The position numbers and the translations under genes are program-made. DNA of 64,000 bases from Virgibacillus sp. 7505 (lineage in GTDB: Bacteria > Bacillota > Bacilli > Bacillales > Amphibacillaceae), in NCBI RefSeq assembly GCF_002272135.1, contig NZ_NPBF01000025.1, positions 124,001-188,000 of the forward strand. The letters run 5' to 3'. The stretch's first letter is position 1, and every line of letters starts with the position of its first letter. The notes beneath the pieces were generated by a model. The model saw only the letters and a list, made by a program, of their open reading frames with translations, was not told the origin of the DNA and did no database searches. This document shows, one piece after another, positions 15,821 through 24,104 of the stretch.

Positions 15821-17461
15821 ATGGGGAAATTGCTGAGAAGGCGTCGTTTTGGTTTACTAGGTCAGATTGTCCTTTTAGTGACAATCCTGCTCGTGATCAG
15901 TCTATTATTAGTAAGCGCTCTATTCATAAGGAAAGTGGATGAGATAGTCGAGGAGGATGCAGGAAACACAGCGATGGCTGTAGCTAAACTTACTGCGAAG
16001 GATGAAACGATTCTTGAACATCTGGAGGAGAGGGAAAATGACGATATAATCCAGCAGGAGTCGTTAAAGATCCAGGAAAATAGCGGTGCAGACTATATTG
16101 TCATCGCTGATACGAACGGAATCCGCATTTCTCACCCAGAACCGGAGAGAATCGGCAAACCGACAAAGACGAGCAATGACCCTGTATTGGAAGAAGGAAA
16201 GGAAGTCATTTACGAAGGATATGGTATCTCCGGTTATGCGGTTAAAGCGAAAACACCGATAAGAAATGAAGCTGGTGAGATCATTGGTGTAGCGTCGGTC
16301 GGCTTTCTAAAGCAGAACCTGAATGACCAAATACTTTCCTACATACAGGAGGTCCTCATATGGTTTCTGCTCATTTTCGCAGTTGGGCTGGTAGGTGCCT
16401 ATTTCGTGGCCAAACGAGTGAAAAAGCTGATTTATGGATTAGAACCAGAGGAGATTTCCTTCTTATTCAAAGAAAAGGAGACAACGCTGGCATCGATCAA
16501 AGATGCTACCATAGCCATCGATCGCAAAGGTCACATCACATCTATTAATCGAAGAGCCCAAGAAATATTCAAGCGTAAATCCGTGCTGGAGGATGCCATC
16601 GATCAGACGAATTTGCAATCTATTTACCAAGCAGTTTTGACTGACGGCCAAGGTAGGTATAACAAGTATACTTTTGTTGCTGGAGATATTTATATTGTGG
16701 ATGCTTCCCCGATAAAAGAAGCGGAAGAAACATTAGGTGTCGTCTTCACATTACGTCCTGAAACAGAAGTGATCGATGTTTCGGAGACAATCGCAAAGAT
16801 GAAGCAGCAAGCTGATCAGATGCGTGCTTCCAATCATGAATTCATGAATAAATTAAATACATTGTATGGGTTGATCCGCTTACAGGAATATGACAAGGCA
16901 CTCGTACTCATCTCAGAGGAGGTGGAGGAACAGCAGAGTGTCGTCAATTTGCTGATGACAAGCATAAAAGAACCGATGATTGCGGCCTGCCTGCTAGGAA
17001 AATTCAATCGGGCCAAAGAGCTGAAGGTATCATTGACGATTGATGAAGGCAGCAGTATGAACATTGATCTGCGGCCGGAAGCAACGGAGAAAATCGTGAC
17101 AATTATAGGCAATTTATTAGAGAATGCTCTTGAGGCTGCTTCGAAGTACCGAGGTACAGAAGGAAGAGTGTTTGTGTCTTTCACAGATTTAGGTCAAGAA
17201 GTGATAGTCGATATCGAGGACAATGGGAAGCGGCTTACTGAAAAGGAAAAACAGGCAGTGTTGGTAGATGGTTATTCAACCAAAAAGGATGCTGGCGATG
17301 GGCATGGAATTGGACTGACTATCGTACAGGCAGCACTGGAGAAACTAAGTGGTACTTTGTATTATGGAGACAGTGAAGCAGGAGGAACACTCGCAACAAT
17401 TGTTCTCCCGAAAGGAAGCGTGGAAAATGGATCGGATGAACGTTCTGATAGTGGAAGATAA
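15821..17461 (+). CDS. Sensor histidine kinase of the CitS/DcuS type
   Basis: A 546-residue membrane kinase. Order of parts: membrane helix 1 (about 12-33), extracytoplasmic sensor domain of the citrate/C4-dicarboxylate PAS type (about 35-170, with DYIVIADTNGIRISHPEPER), helix 2 (about 175-196), cytoplasmic PAS (210-320), phospho-acceptor His339 in ASNHEFMNKLNTLYGL, and an ATPase domain with NLLENALEAA and DGHGIGLTIV. It overlaps its response regulator by 35 bases and is followed by a CitMHS transporter, so it most likely senses extracellular citrate or another carboxylate. Confidence 0.9.
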   Translation: MGKLLRRRRFGLLGQIVLLVTILLVISLLLVSALFIRKVDEIVEEDAGNTAMAVAKLTAKDETILEHLEERENDDIIQQESLKIQENSGADYIVIADTNGIRISHPEPERIGKPTKTSNDPVLEEGKEVIYEGYGISGYAVKAKTPIRNEAGEIIGVASVGFLKQNLNDQILSYIQEVLIWFLLIFAVGLVGAYFVAKRVKKLIYGLEPEEISFLFKEKETTLASIKDATIAIDRKGHITSINRRAQEIFKRKSVLEDAIDQTNLQSIYQAVLTDGQGRYNKYTFVAGDIYIVDASPIKEAEETLGVVFTLRPETEVIDVSETIAKMKQQADQMRASNHEFMNKLNTLYGLIRLQEYDKALVLISEEVEEQQSVVNLLMTSIKEPMIAACLLGKFNRAKELKVSLTIDEGSSMNIDLRPEATEKIVTIIGNLLENALEAASKYRGTEGRVFVSFTDLGQEVIVDIEDNGKRLTEKEKQAVLVDGYSTKKDAGDGHGIGLTIVQAALEKLSGTLYYGDSEAGGTLATIVLPKGSVENGSDERSDSGR

Positions 17462-18128
17462 TGTAGAAGCATCAATGATATTTCAGAATTACTTGAATCA
17501 GATGGAAGGGTATCGACTGATTGGTGTTGCAGAAAATGGTGAGCAGGCAAAGAGTCTTCTTCAGGCATTGAAGCCTGACTTGGTACTGCTAGACGTTTAT
17601 CTGCCTGATATGAATGGTATTGATATCCTTTGGTTCATCCGCCAGAATTACCGGAGGACAGATGTCATCCTGCTGACAGCAGCGAATGATACGGAGACGG
17701 TCGGTGAGGCAATGCGCGGGGGCGTGTACAGTTATTTGATTAAACCGGTAGATGGAGATCGCTTCCATCGTGTCTTAAAGGAATATTCTATCTATAAAAG
17801 AGAACTTCAACCGGGCAATGAAATAGGTCAGCAGCAAGTAGACGCATTTTTTCACCCGAACATACATACAGCAGAAGCAGTGGAGCAGGAGGACTATCCA
17901 AAAGGAGTCGACCGTCATACTTTGGAATCGGTGCGACAAGCAATGAAGGAGCAGCAGAACAGCGAAAAGGCTGAGGAAGTAGCAGCGAAAGTAGGCATAA
18001 GCCATTCCACTGTCCGTCGCTACTTGGAATATCTGGTATCGAGAAAAGAAGCGGAGGTCGAAGTCACCTATGGAACAGTCGGGAGACCTGTACGCAAGTA
18101 TAAATACAGCGCTGAAAACACATCCTGA
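17427..18128 (+). CDS. Response regulator of the CitT/DcuR type
   Basis: A 233-residue protein with a receiver domain (LIVEDN at 7-12, phospho-acceptor Asp56 in LVLLDVYLPDMNG, switch Thr/Lys in LLTAAN and YLIKPVDG) and a C-terminal helix-turn-helix (SHSTVRRYLEYLVSRKEAEV, then GTVGRPVRKYKY) typical of the CitB family. The start overlaps the kinase gene; ATG 17427 or 17436 are both possible. It should activate the adjacent citrate-type transporter gene on carboxylate sensing. Confidence 0.9.
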   Translation: MDRMNVLIVEDNVEASMIFQNYLNQMEGYRLIGVAENGEQAKSLLQALKPDLVLLDVYLPDMNGIDILWFIRQNYRRTDVILLTAANDTETVGEAMRGGVYSYLIKPVDGDRFHRVLKEYSIYKRELQPGNEIGQQQVDAFFHPNIHTAEAVEQEDYPKGVDRHTLESVRQAMKEQQNSEKAEEVAAKVGISHSTVRRYLEYLVSRKEAEVEVTYGTVGRPVRKYKYSAENTS

Positions 18129-18210
18129 TCTCCGTGAGAAAAATGAAAAAAATGCACTTAATGTAAGTAAACTGTGCATGTCTTGAACATAATGTTACAC
18201 TTCTTCCAAA

Positions 18211-18224
18211 TGAAAGCGCTAACA
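18211..18224 (+). promoter_or_regulatory. cre box (CcpA site)
   Basis: TGAAAGCGCTAACA fits the catabolite-responsive-element consensus TGWAANCGNTNWCA at every defined position. It lies 30 bases before the transporter start, so CcpA would block expression when preferred sugars are present. Confidence 0.85.
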
Positions 18225-18253
18225 AGTAGCGCTGTTTGAAGGAGGACATTCTT

Positions 18254-19549
18254 TTGTTATCTTTATTGGGCTTCTCCATGGTTGCTGTATTTATGTATTT
18301 GATTATGTCTAAAAAGCTATCGCCGCTTGTGGCGTTGACGCTTATTCCTATCCTTTTCGGAATAATTGGCGGTTTCACTTCTTCGCTCGGACCGATGATG
18401 CTGGAAGGTGTAGAGGGAATAGCGGCCACCGCTATAATGATCCTGTTTGCTATCCTTTACTTCGGGGTCATGATTGATGCTGGTCTTTTCGATCCGCTGA
18501 TCAATTTCATTTTGAAGGTGGTTAAGGGAGATCCGCTTAAAATCGTTGTTGGTACATCAATTCTTTCTATGATGGTAGCACTTGATGGAGATGGCACAAC
18601 GACATATATGATCACTGTTTCGGCCTTGCTGCCGCTTTACAAACGATTAGGGATGAATCGTTTGATTCTTGCTACAGTAGCCATGCTTTCGATGGGAGTC
18701 ATGAACATCACCCCATGGGGCGGGGCTTCGGCTATGGCTATGGCTGCTTTGAATCTGGAAGCATCTGAGCTGTTCATACCGATAATTCCTGTTATGGGAG
18801 TAGGGCTCGTTTATGCGATAACAGTAGCTTTCATTCTTGGTAGAAAGGAAAGGAAGCGTCTAGGTGTTGTGCAGCTGGATAATCAAACACAACGGGAAAT
18901 CAGTGCTGCAGAAGAGGTGCCAGCTTATCGCCGTCCGAAGCTTGTTTGGGTCAACTTGCTGCTTACAATAGCATTGCTTGTCTGCCTAATCATGGACTTC
19001 ATCTCGCTGACAATATTGTTCATGGTTGCTTTTGCTGTCGCTCTGATGATCAACTACCCACGTATGAGTGATCAGCAGGACCGAATGGCAGCGCATGCGA
19101 AAAACGGATTAGCAGTCACGACGATAGTCATAGCTGCTGGTATTTTTACAGGTATCATGTCTGGAACGGAAATGATTGATGCGATGGCGAATACACTCGT
19201 ATCCATCATCCCAGAGTTCATGTCCCCTTATCTCGCTGTCATCATTGCTATCATCAGTGCGCCATTTACATTCTTTATGTCCAATAATGCATTCTATCTG
19301 GGCGTACTGCCGATTCTGGCAGAAGCAGCACAGGCGTACGGTGTCAGCAAGGTAGAAATCGGTCGTGCAGCGTTGCTTGGGCAGCCAGTGCACGTATTGA
19401 GCCCGTTAGTAGCTGCAGCCCACCTTTTAATCGGTATGGTAGGTATCCAATTTGGTGAATTGCAGCGCTATGCAATGCTCTGGGCATTCGGATCGACCAT
19501 TGTGATGACGATTGCAGCGTTGATATTTGGAGTTATCAGTATCGGGTGA
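18254..19549 (+). CDS. CitMHS family citrate/metal transporter
   Basis: A 431-residue, about 12-helix transporter of the CitMHS family, which takes up citrate complexed with divalent metal and protons. Family motifs include LDGDGTTTYMIT near residue 110 and MNITPWGGASAMAM in the following helix. TTG 18254 is preferred because AAGGAGG (18239-18245) lies eight bases ahead; the upstream TTG at 18236 would sit before this site. The upstream kinase/regulator pair and cre box indicate induction by carboxylate and repression by good sugars. Confidence 0.9.
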   Translation: MLSLLGFSMVAVFMYLIMSKKLSPLVALTLIPILFGIIGGFTSSLGPMMLEGVEGIAATAIMILFAILYFGVMIDAGLFDPLINFILKVVKGDPLKIVVGTSILSMMVALDGDGTTTYMITVSALLPLYKRLGMNRLILATVAMLSMGVMNITPWGGASAMAMAALNLEASELFIPIIPVMGVGLVYAITVAFILGRKERKRLGVVQLDNQTQREISAAEEVPAYRRPKLVWVNLLLTIALLVCLIMDFISLTILFMVAFAVALMINYPRMSDQQDRMAAHAKNGLAVTTIVIAAGIFTGIMSGTEMIDAMANTLVSIIPEFMSPYLAVIIAIISAPFTFFMSNNAFYLGVLPILAEAAQAYGVSKVEIGRAALLGQPVHVLSPLVAAAHLLIGMVGIQFGELQRYAMLWAFGSTIVMTIAALIFGVISIG

Positions 19550-19630
19550 TCTTCTGTTGAGCACGATACTTGAACAGAGTGAAAATCATCTGTTAGTCTT
19601 AAGTTAAGGAAATAATAGGAGGGGCTATAT

Positions 19631-20140
19631 ATGAGTAAAAAAATCGCAGTTTTAATTACAGATGAATTTGAAGATATCGAATATACAAGTCCGGTAAAAG
19701 CATACGAAGAAGCTGGCCACAGTGTCGTAAACATTGAGTTCGAAGCTGGTAAAGAAGTTAATGGTAAGCACGGCGAGAAAGTGAAAATCGACAAAGCGAT
19801 TTCCGATGTGGATGCAAGTGATTTCGATGCATTATTGATTCCTGGAGGATTCTCTCCTGACTTGCTTCGCGGAGATGACCGTCCTGGTGAATTTGCGAAA
19901 GCTTTCGTAGAAAATGAGAAACCTGTATTCGCCATCTGCCATGGTCCGCAAGTATTGATCGATACAGACTTGCTTAAAGGCAAGGATATTACAGGCTATC
20001 GCAGTGTTCGTAAAGACTTGATCAATGCTGGTGCTAACTACAAAGATGAAGAGGTAGTCGTTAGTCATAACATCGTAACAAGCAGAACACCTGATGATTT
20101 GGAAGCATTCAACCGCGAATCATTGAATCTGTTGAAATAA
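19631..20140 (+). CDS. PfpI/DJ-1 family protein (YfkM/YraA-like)
   Basis: A 169-residue single domain of the class I glutamine-amidotransferase-like superfamily. The nucleophile elbow is Cys103-His104 in VFAICHGPQ, with LIPGGFSPD and TSRTPDDLEAF as flanking hallmarks. Relatives act as general stress proteins (cysteine protease-like or deglycase/glyoxalase-like). AGGAGGGG precedes the ATG. Single-gene unit with a strong terminator. Confidence 0.9.
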   Translation: MSKKIAVLITDEFEDIEYTSPVKAYEEAGHSVVNIEFEAGKEVNGKHGEKVKIDKAISDVDASDFDALLIPGGFSPDLLRGDDRPGEFAKAFVENEKPVFAICHGPQVLIDTDLLKGKDITGYRSVRKDLINAGANYKDEEVVVSHNIVTSRTPDDLEAFNRESLNLLK

Positions 20141-20143
20141 TAG

Positions 20144-20180
20144 AAAGGCGCAGGACCGTTTGGTCTTGCGCCTTTTTATT
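20144..20180. terminator. Bidirectional terminator
   Basis: AAAGGCGCAGGACC/GGTCTTGCGCCTTT stem with T tracts toward both converging genes. Confidence 0.9.
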
Positions 20181-20820
20181 ATTCCTTTTCCCCAACGACA
20201 GAGAAGCGTTCATTTGGATGTGCAGGTTTCTCGATCTCATCCAACATAGCAATAGCATAGTCAGCATAACTGATATAGCTGTTGCCTTGTTTATTCAAAA
20301 TCATGACATCACCGCCGGATTGGTAGCTGCCAGTCCTTTTACCTTCTGCATCGAAGAATCCGCCAGGACTGATGTATGTCCATTGGATACCTTCACTGTT
20401 TTCCAGCTCTTTTAGATTTTCTCCCATGTTGGTAGCTGTCGGCAAATAAGCATCCGGGAAGTCTGGTGTTTCGAAGATACGCGTTGTCTTCTTGTCATCC
20501 ACAAACAGACTTCCAGCTCCCCCGACAACGAGCAGGCGAGTGGAAGGAGCATCTTTCAATGCTTCAATAAGAATATGACCCGCTTCGATATGCTGTTTCT
20601 CTTGACCGGGAGCAGAATTGAAGGCGTTGACGATTACATCAAAATCTTTAATATCATCTGCCTTGATATCGAATATTTCTTTTTCCAGTACATTGATATT
20701 GCTTTGATCTACTTTTGCAGCGTTGCGTACGATTGCTGTCACCTCATGTCCGCGATCCAATGCTTCTCTTGTAATTAAGCTGCCAGCTTTACCCGTTGCT
20801 CCGATAACTCCTATTTTCAT
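20179..20820 (-). CDS. NAD(P)H-binding protein, YwnB-like
   Basis: A 213-residue atypical SDR with the Rossmann motif MKIGVIGATGKAG (G7, G10, G13) and VIVNAFNSAPG, VGGAGSLF segments as in B. subtilis YwnB/YhfK-type proteins. It diverges from an Rrf2-family regulator gene, and B. subtilis also keeps ywnB beside the Rrf2 gene ywnA. A role in redox metabolism is likely; substrate unknown. Confidence 0.85.
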   Translation of the reverse strand: MKIGVIGATGKAGSLITREALDRGHEVTAIVRNAAKVDQSNINVLEKEIFDIKADDIKDFDVIVNAFNSAPGQEKQHIEAGHILIEALKDAPSTRLLVVGGAGSLFVDDKKTTRIFETPDFPDAYLPTATNMGENLKELENSEGIQWTYISPGGFFDAEGKRTGSYQSGGDVMILNKQGNSYISYADYAIAMLDEIEKPAHPNERFSVVGEKE

Positions 20821-20840
20821 GAGAAATCCTCCTTATGATT

Positions 20841-20916
20841 AACCTGTAATTTAAATTGTTACATGTAATATGATAGGTTACAGGAGATAACCTGTCAACA
20901 CTTTCCTTTTACCTGT
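20841..20916. promoter_or_regulatory. Repeated ACCTGT motifs in the ywnB/ywnA-like divergent gap
   Basis: ACCTGT occurs three times (20842, 20890, 20911), with GGTTA-N7-TAACC (20876-20892) and TTACATGTAA nearby. The divergent Rrf2 protein is the likely binder. Confidence 0.5.
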
Positions 20917-20972
20917 TTCATTTTGCGTTATACTATAAAGATAGGAATTCATTTGAAAGTGAGCTGGAAATT

Positions 20973-21410
20973 ATGTCAATAAGCAGCCGTTTTGCTGTTG
21001 GTATTCATATACTGACACTTCTTGAGGTGAATAAGGACGAGGTCAATTCGTCTGAGTTCATCGCAGCCAGTGTCAATACGAACCCGGTCGTTATCCGTAA
21101 GATCATGGGTATGCTGAAAAAAGCGGATTTGGTCCATGTACGGCCAGGAGTAGCTGGAGCAGAACTAGCTCGCAAGCTTAATGAAATTACGCTGCTTGAT
21201 GTGTACAAAGCTGTGGAAGCAGTCCCGGAGAACGAGCTCTTCAGTGTTCATGGAAATCCAAATCCACAATGTACAGTGGGCAGAAATATCCAAGCAGCCA
21301 TTCTTCCGATATTCGCTGGAGCACAGGCTGTCATGGAGAAAGCGTTGGCACATGTGACAATTGAGGATATTGTGAAAAGTATAGAAGAGCAAGACAAACG
21401 GATAGAATAA
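20973..21410 (+). CDS. Rrf2 family transcriptional regulator, YwnA-like
   Basis: A 145-residue winged-helix protein: SSRFAVGIHILTLL, SEFIAASVNTNPVVIRKIMG and ADLVHVRPGVAGAELARK follow the Rrf2 pattern. It has only one cysteine in the usual cluster region (NPQCTVG), so it is unlikely to carry an iron-sulfur cluster and falls in the YwnA/CymR-like group. It diverges from the YwnB-like gene and probably represses it. Confidence 0.87.
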   Translation: MSISSRFAVGIHILTLLEVNKDEVNSSEFIAASVNTNPVVIRKIMGMLKKADLVHVRPGVAGAELARKLNEITLLDVYKAVEAVPENELFSVHGNPNPQCTVGRNIQAAILPIFAGAQAVMEKALAHVTIEDIVKSIEEQDKRIE

Positions 21411-21440
21411 AAAAAGCGCACTGCCTCGGGCAGTGCGCTT
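21411..21440. terminator. Terminator between ywnA-like gene and hmp
   Basis: AAGCGCACTGCC/GGCAGTGCGCTT stem. The T run is best on the minus strand (seven T), so it mainly ends hmp transcription. Confidence 0.9.
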
Positions 21441-21447
21441 ACTTGTT

Positions 21448-22623
21448 TTATTGAGCTTTTTCAAGATCAGCGGCAGGGCCGAAGAACTCAAAATGAACTT
21501 GTTCTTTTCTTACACCAGAGTGGTATAAAGTAGAGATGACAAATTCCATGAAACCAGCTGGACCACAAACATACACATCGCTATCTGTCTTCACCATATC
21601 CTTGAGGACAGTTTCATCGATTCTTTTATCTTCATAATATGTCTGATACGTTAAATTAGGCATTTTTTCTTGAATGCTTTGGATCTGCTTAGTGAAAGCA
21701 GCAAACTCTGGAGTGCGGGCAGCTTGCAAAAAGACGACTTCGTGCTTGGAATCTTCTGCTGCTAGAGTCTCTAACATACTCATGATTGGCGTAATTCCAA
21801 CACCACCTGCGATGAAAGTAATCGGTCTATCCGCATTTTTATCAAGTGTGAAGACACCAGCAGGTGCACTTATCTCGAGTTTGTCTCCTTCTTTTACTTG
21901 TTCATGTAAGTAGACAGAAACCTTGCCATCGGGATTATTATCGTCTTCTTTCTTCACGGAAATACGGAACGTATCCGATGAAGGCGTCTTAGATAAACTG
22001 TACTGACGAATCATCATGTATTTTTCCCCAGGTATGGATACACGGACGGAAATATACTGACCTGGTTCGAAATCAGGTACACGTTCCGAATCAGCAGGTT
22101 TCAAGTAGAATGACGTGATAACATTACTTTCTTGGACTTTCTTTTCGACGACAAAGTCTTTAAAGAATGCCCAGCCGCCTTCTTTCTTTTCATTCTCTTC
22201 ATACATATTCGCTTCAACACCGATGAAGGCATCAGCGATGACACCATATGCTTCTTCCCATGCTTTCAAAATTTCAGGTGTCGCAGCATCTCCAAGAACC
22301 ATTTTGATTGCTTTAAGTAAGTATTCGCCTACAACTGGGTAATGTTCAGGTTTTACACCTAAGCTCACATGCTTGTGAGAAATCTGTACGACTGTCGGCA
22401 GAATGGCTTCCAGCTTATCGATATGTACTGCAGCTGCATAGACAGCATTAGCGAGTGCTGTTTGCTGTTTGCCTCTTGCCTGATTTGCATGATTGAAAAT
22501 GTTCAGAAGTTCAGGGTGTGCTTTAAACAATTCTTCATAGAAGACAGTAGTAATTTGAGTACCGTGTTCTTCTAGCACAGGTACCGTGCTTTTGATGATG
22601 TCGATAGTTTCTTTTGATAACAT
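21448..22623 (-). CDS. hmp: Flavohemoprotein, nitric oxide dioxygenase
   Basis: A 391-residue full-length flavohaemoglobin. The globin domain (1-140) has Tyr29 and Gln53 in the distal pocket and proximal His85 in ISHKHVSLG. An FAD-binding ferredoxin-reductase domain follows (RQYSLSK, about 150-260) and an NAD domain (FIAGGVGITPIMSML, YVCGPAGFM, FEFFGP). It converts NO and oxygen to nitrate using NADPH. It diverges from nsrR across a gap with an NsrR-type box, so it should be derepressed by NO. Confidence 0.97.
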   Translation of the reverse strand: MLSKETIDIIKSTVPVLEEHGTQITTVFYEELFKAHPELLNIFNHANQARGKQQTALANAVYAAAVHIDKLEAILPTVVQISHKHVSLGVKPEHYPVVGEYLLKAIKMVLGDAATPEILKAWEEAYGVIADAFIGVEANMYEENEKKEGGWAFFKDFVVEKKVQESNVITSFYLKPADSERVPDFEPGQYISVRVSIPGEKYMMIRQYSLSKTPSSDTFRISVKKEDDNNPDGKVSVYLHEQVKEGDKLEISAPAGVFTLDKNADRPITFIAGGVGITPIMSMLETLAAEDSKHEVVFLQAARTPEFAAFTKQIQSIQEKMPNLTYQTYYEDKRIDETVLKDMVKTDSDVYVCGPAGFMEFVISTLYHSGVRKEQVHFEFFGPAADLEKAQ

Positions 22624-22680
22624 GTTGGATTCCTTCTTTCATCGATCTATCTCTATCATAGAACTAAATGCAGATAAAAG

Positions 22681-22697
22681 ATATATTTTAAATACCA
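22681..22697. promoter_or_regulatory. NsrR-type operator
   Basis: ATATATTTTAAATACCA in the hmp/nsrR gap resembles the B. subtilis NsrR site (ATRTATTTTAAATATAT), with the shared TATTTTAAATA core. Confidence 0.75.
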
Positions 22698-22782
22698 CTT
22701 TAACGAAAATGTCACATTCTCTTTATGCCCATTCATTTATTCAGTTATGCTATAATCCTCAAGAAGAGGAGGATGTACCAAG

Positions 22783-23214
22783 ATGCGATTGACGATGTAT
22801 ACCGATTTTTCTCTAAGGATCCTTCTTTATTTGGGAACGAAAGAACCAGACAAGCTATCGACTATTCAAGAAATTGCGACAGCATATCATATATCTAAAA
22901 ATCATTTAATGAAAGTGGCGCATGAATTGCGCCAGGCTGGCTATATTGAAGCTGTTCGGGGGCGTTCCGGAGGTATTAAACTGGCACGTGATCCAAAAGC
23001 AATCAATATCGGAGCGGTTGTGCGTAGAATGGAAGATGATTTTTATTTGGTGGAATGCTTCAATAGGGATAACAATACATGTCCGATTGCTTCTGTTTGC
23101 GGTTTGAGGGGAATATTAGGTAAGGCACTGCAGGCTTATCTTCAGGTGCTGGATGCGTATACCTTGCAGGATCTATTAGAGAATGAAGCGGATTTGCGGA
23201 TGCTGCTTCGATAA
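22783..23214 (+). CDS. nsrR: NO-sensing Rrf2 repressor NsrR
   Basis: A 143-residue Rrf2 protein with the three cluster cysteines Cys92, Cys100 and Cys106 at the same spacing as B. subtilis NsrR, which bind a [4Fe-4S] cluster that reacts with NO. The helix-turn-helix is around IQEIATAYHISKNHLMKVAH. AAGAGGAGG precedes the ATG. It lies divergent to its main target, hmp. Confidence 0.93.
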   Translation: MRLTMYTDFSLRILLYLGTKEPDKLSTIQEIATAYHISKNHLMKVAHELRQAGYIEAVRGRSGGIKLARDPKAINIGAVVRRMEDDFYLVECFNRDNNTCPIASVCGLRGILGKALQAYLQVLDAYTLQDLLENEADLRMLLR

Positions 23215-23241
23215 ACAACAATTGAACTAATACCTTACTTA

Positions 23242-23285
23242 AATAAGAACAGCCTCTCCGGCATAAGGAGAGGCTGTTCTTATTT
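23242..23285. terminator. Bidirectional terminator between nsrR and cupin gene
   Basis: Long stem AAGAACAGCCTCTCC/GGAGAGGCTGTTCTT; it overlaps the last codons of the cupin gene. Confidence 0.9.
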
Positions 23286-23909
23286 GAAGCGGTAGTAGTG
23301 GTACCCGTCTGTGTAGTCCTCTGTTTGACTTGTATCATGTGATTCTTGATCCTCAGAGCGCTGCTGGCTGCATTCGTCTGGCGGGCCGATGATGATGGTC
23401 TGGTTGTTGAGCGGGCGCAATGTTTCCTGAAGTTTTGTTTTATCCAAGCAATAGGTTTTAGCGAGTACTTCTGCCGGTGTCCTCGCCAGGATATCCGAGC
23501 CGAAAATATATTCAGGGTATGGTGCGTCGAAAATTGCCAGCAGATGCGTTTGATCTTCTGCTGCTGTTTCCCAGTGCCACCAGCCTTGCGGGACATTCGC
23601 GACTTGGCCCCGGGTGATGCGGATGTTTTCGACTTTGTTTGTGAATGGATTGATCAGGGAAACTTGAGCTGATCCGCTTATACAATAAACAAGTTCTGCA
23701 GCGTTTTGATGATAATGGGGTTCAACTGTTTTCCCTTTGCTCAAATATATATCCAGAAGAGATACGTCTCCGAGTGTATTCAATACATCCCGGCCAAGCC
23801 GGTTAATATAATTGCGGTTATTCCGAGTGAACAGGCGGTTTTTATTCACATCGCTAAAATACTGGACATTGCCCTTCGTATAGTCCATGTACTCATTTTC
23901 TTTCCCCAT
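23280..23909 (-). CDS. Cupin domain protein
   Basis: A 209-residue protein with one cupin barrel. Motif 1 is EPHYHQNAAELVYCISG (ligands His65, His67, Glu72) and motif 2 is PQGWWHWETAA (His112), giving a complete three-His/one-Glu metal site. The C-terminal 50 residues are polar, rich in Gln, Ser, Glu and Tyr, and look disordered, ending DGYHYYRFK. Single-domain relatives include oxalate decarboxylase-like and spherulin-like proteins of bacilli. GAAGGGGAC precedes the start. Function not assigned. Confidence 0.82.
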   Translation of the reverse strand: MGKENEYMDYTKGNVQYFSDVNKNRLFTRNNRNYINRLGRDVLNTLGDVSLLDIYLSKGKTVEPHYHQNAAELVYCISGSAQVSLINPFTNKVENIRITRGQVANVPQGWWHWETAAEDQTHLLAIFDAPYPEYIFGSDILARTPAEVLAKTYCLDKTKLQETLRPLNNQTIIIGPPDECSQQRSEDQESHDTSQTEDYTDGYHYYRFK

Positions 23910-24032
23910 ACCGTCCCCTTCTTTCTATTGAAATGCTTCGAAGTTAGATTATGCAAGAGGCAGGCTTTTGGATTTTATAAAAAGGGGTTCCATATTTATA
24001 CAAATCCGTGTACGCTGATGAAGGTTGTGTAC

Positions 24033-24051
24033 GGACACACAAAAAACATAT
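24033..24051 (+). repeat. GGACACA-N6-ACATAT element, copy 1, before the kinase gene
   Basis: Matches the element at 25870-25888 at 15 of 19 positions. It lies about 55 bases before the kinase start and may bind the cognate response regulator. Confidence 0.45.
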
Positions 24052-24104
24052 TCGTGAATTACTGTATACATAATTAACTGTCGTATTACATAAAGGAGTA
24101 AAAC

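Noticed and set aside
23060-23596. 178-codon minus-strand frame spanning the nsrR end and the cupin gene
   Set aside because: It overlaps two recognised genes and crosses their terminator.
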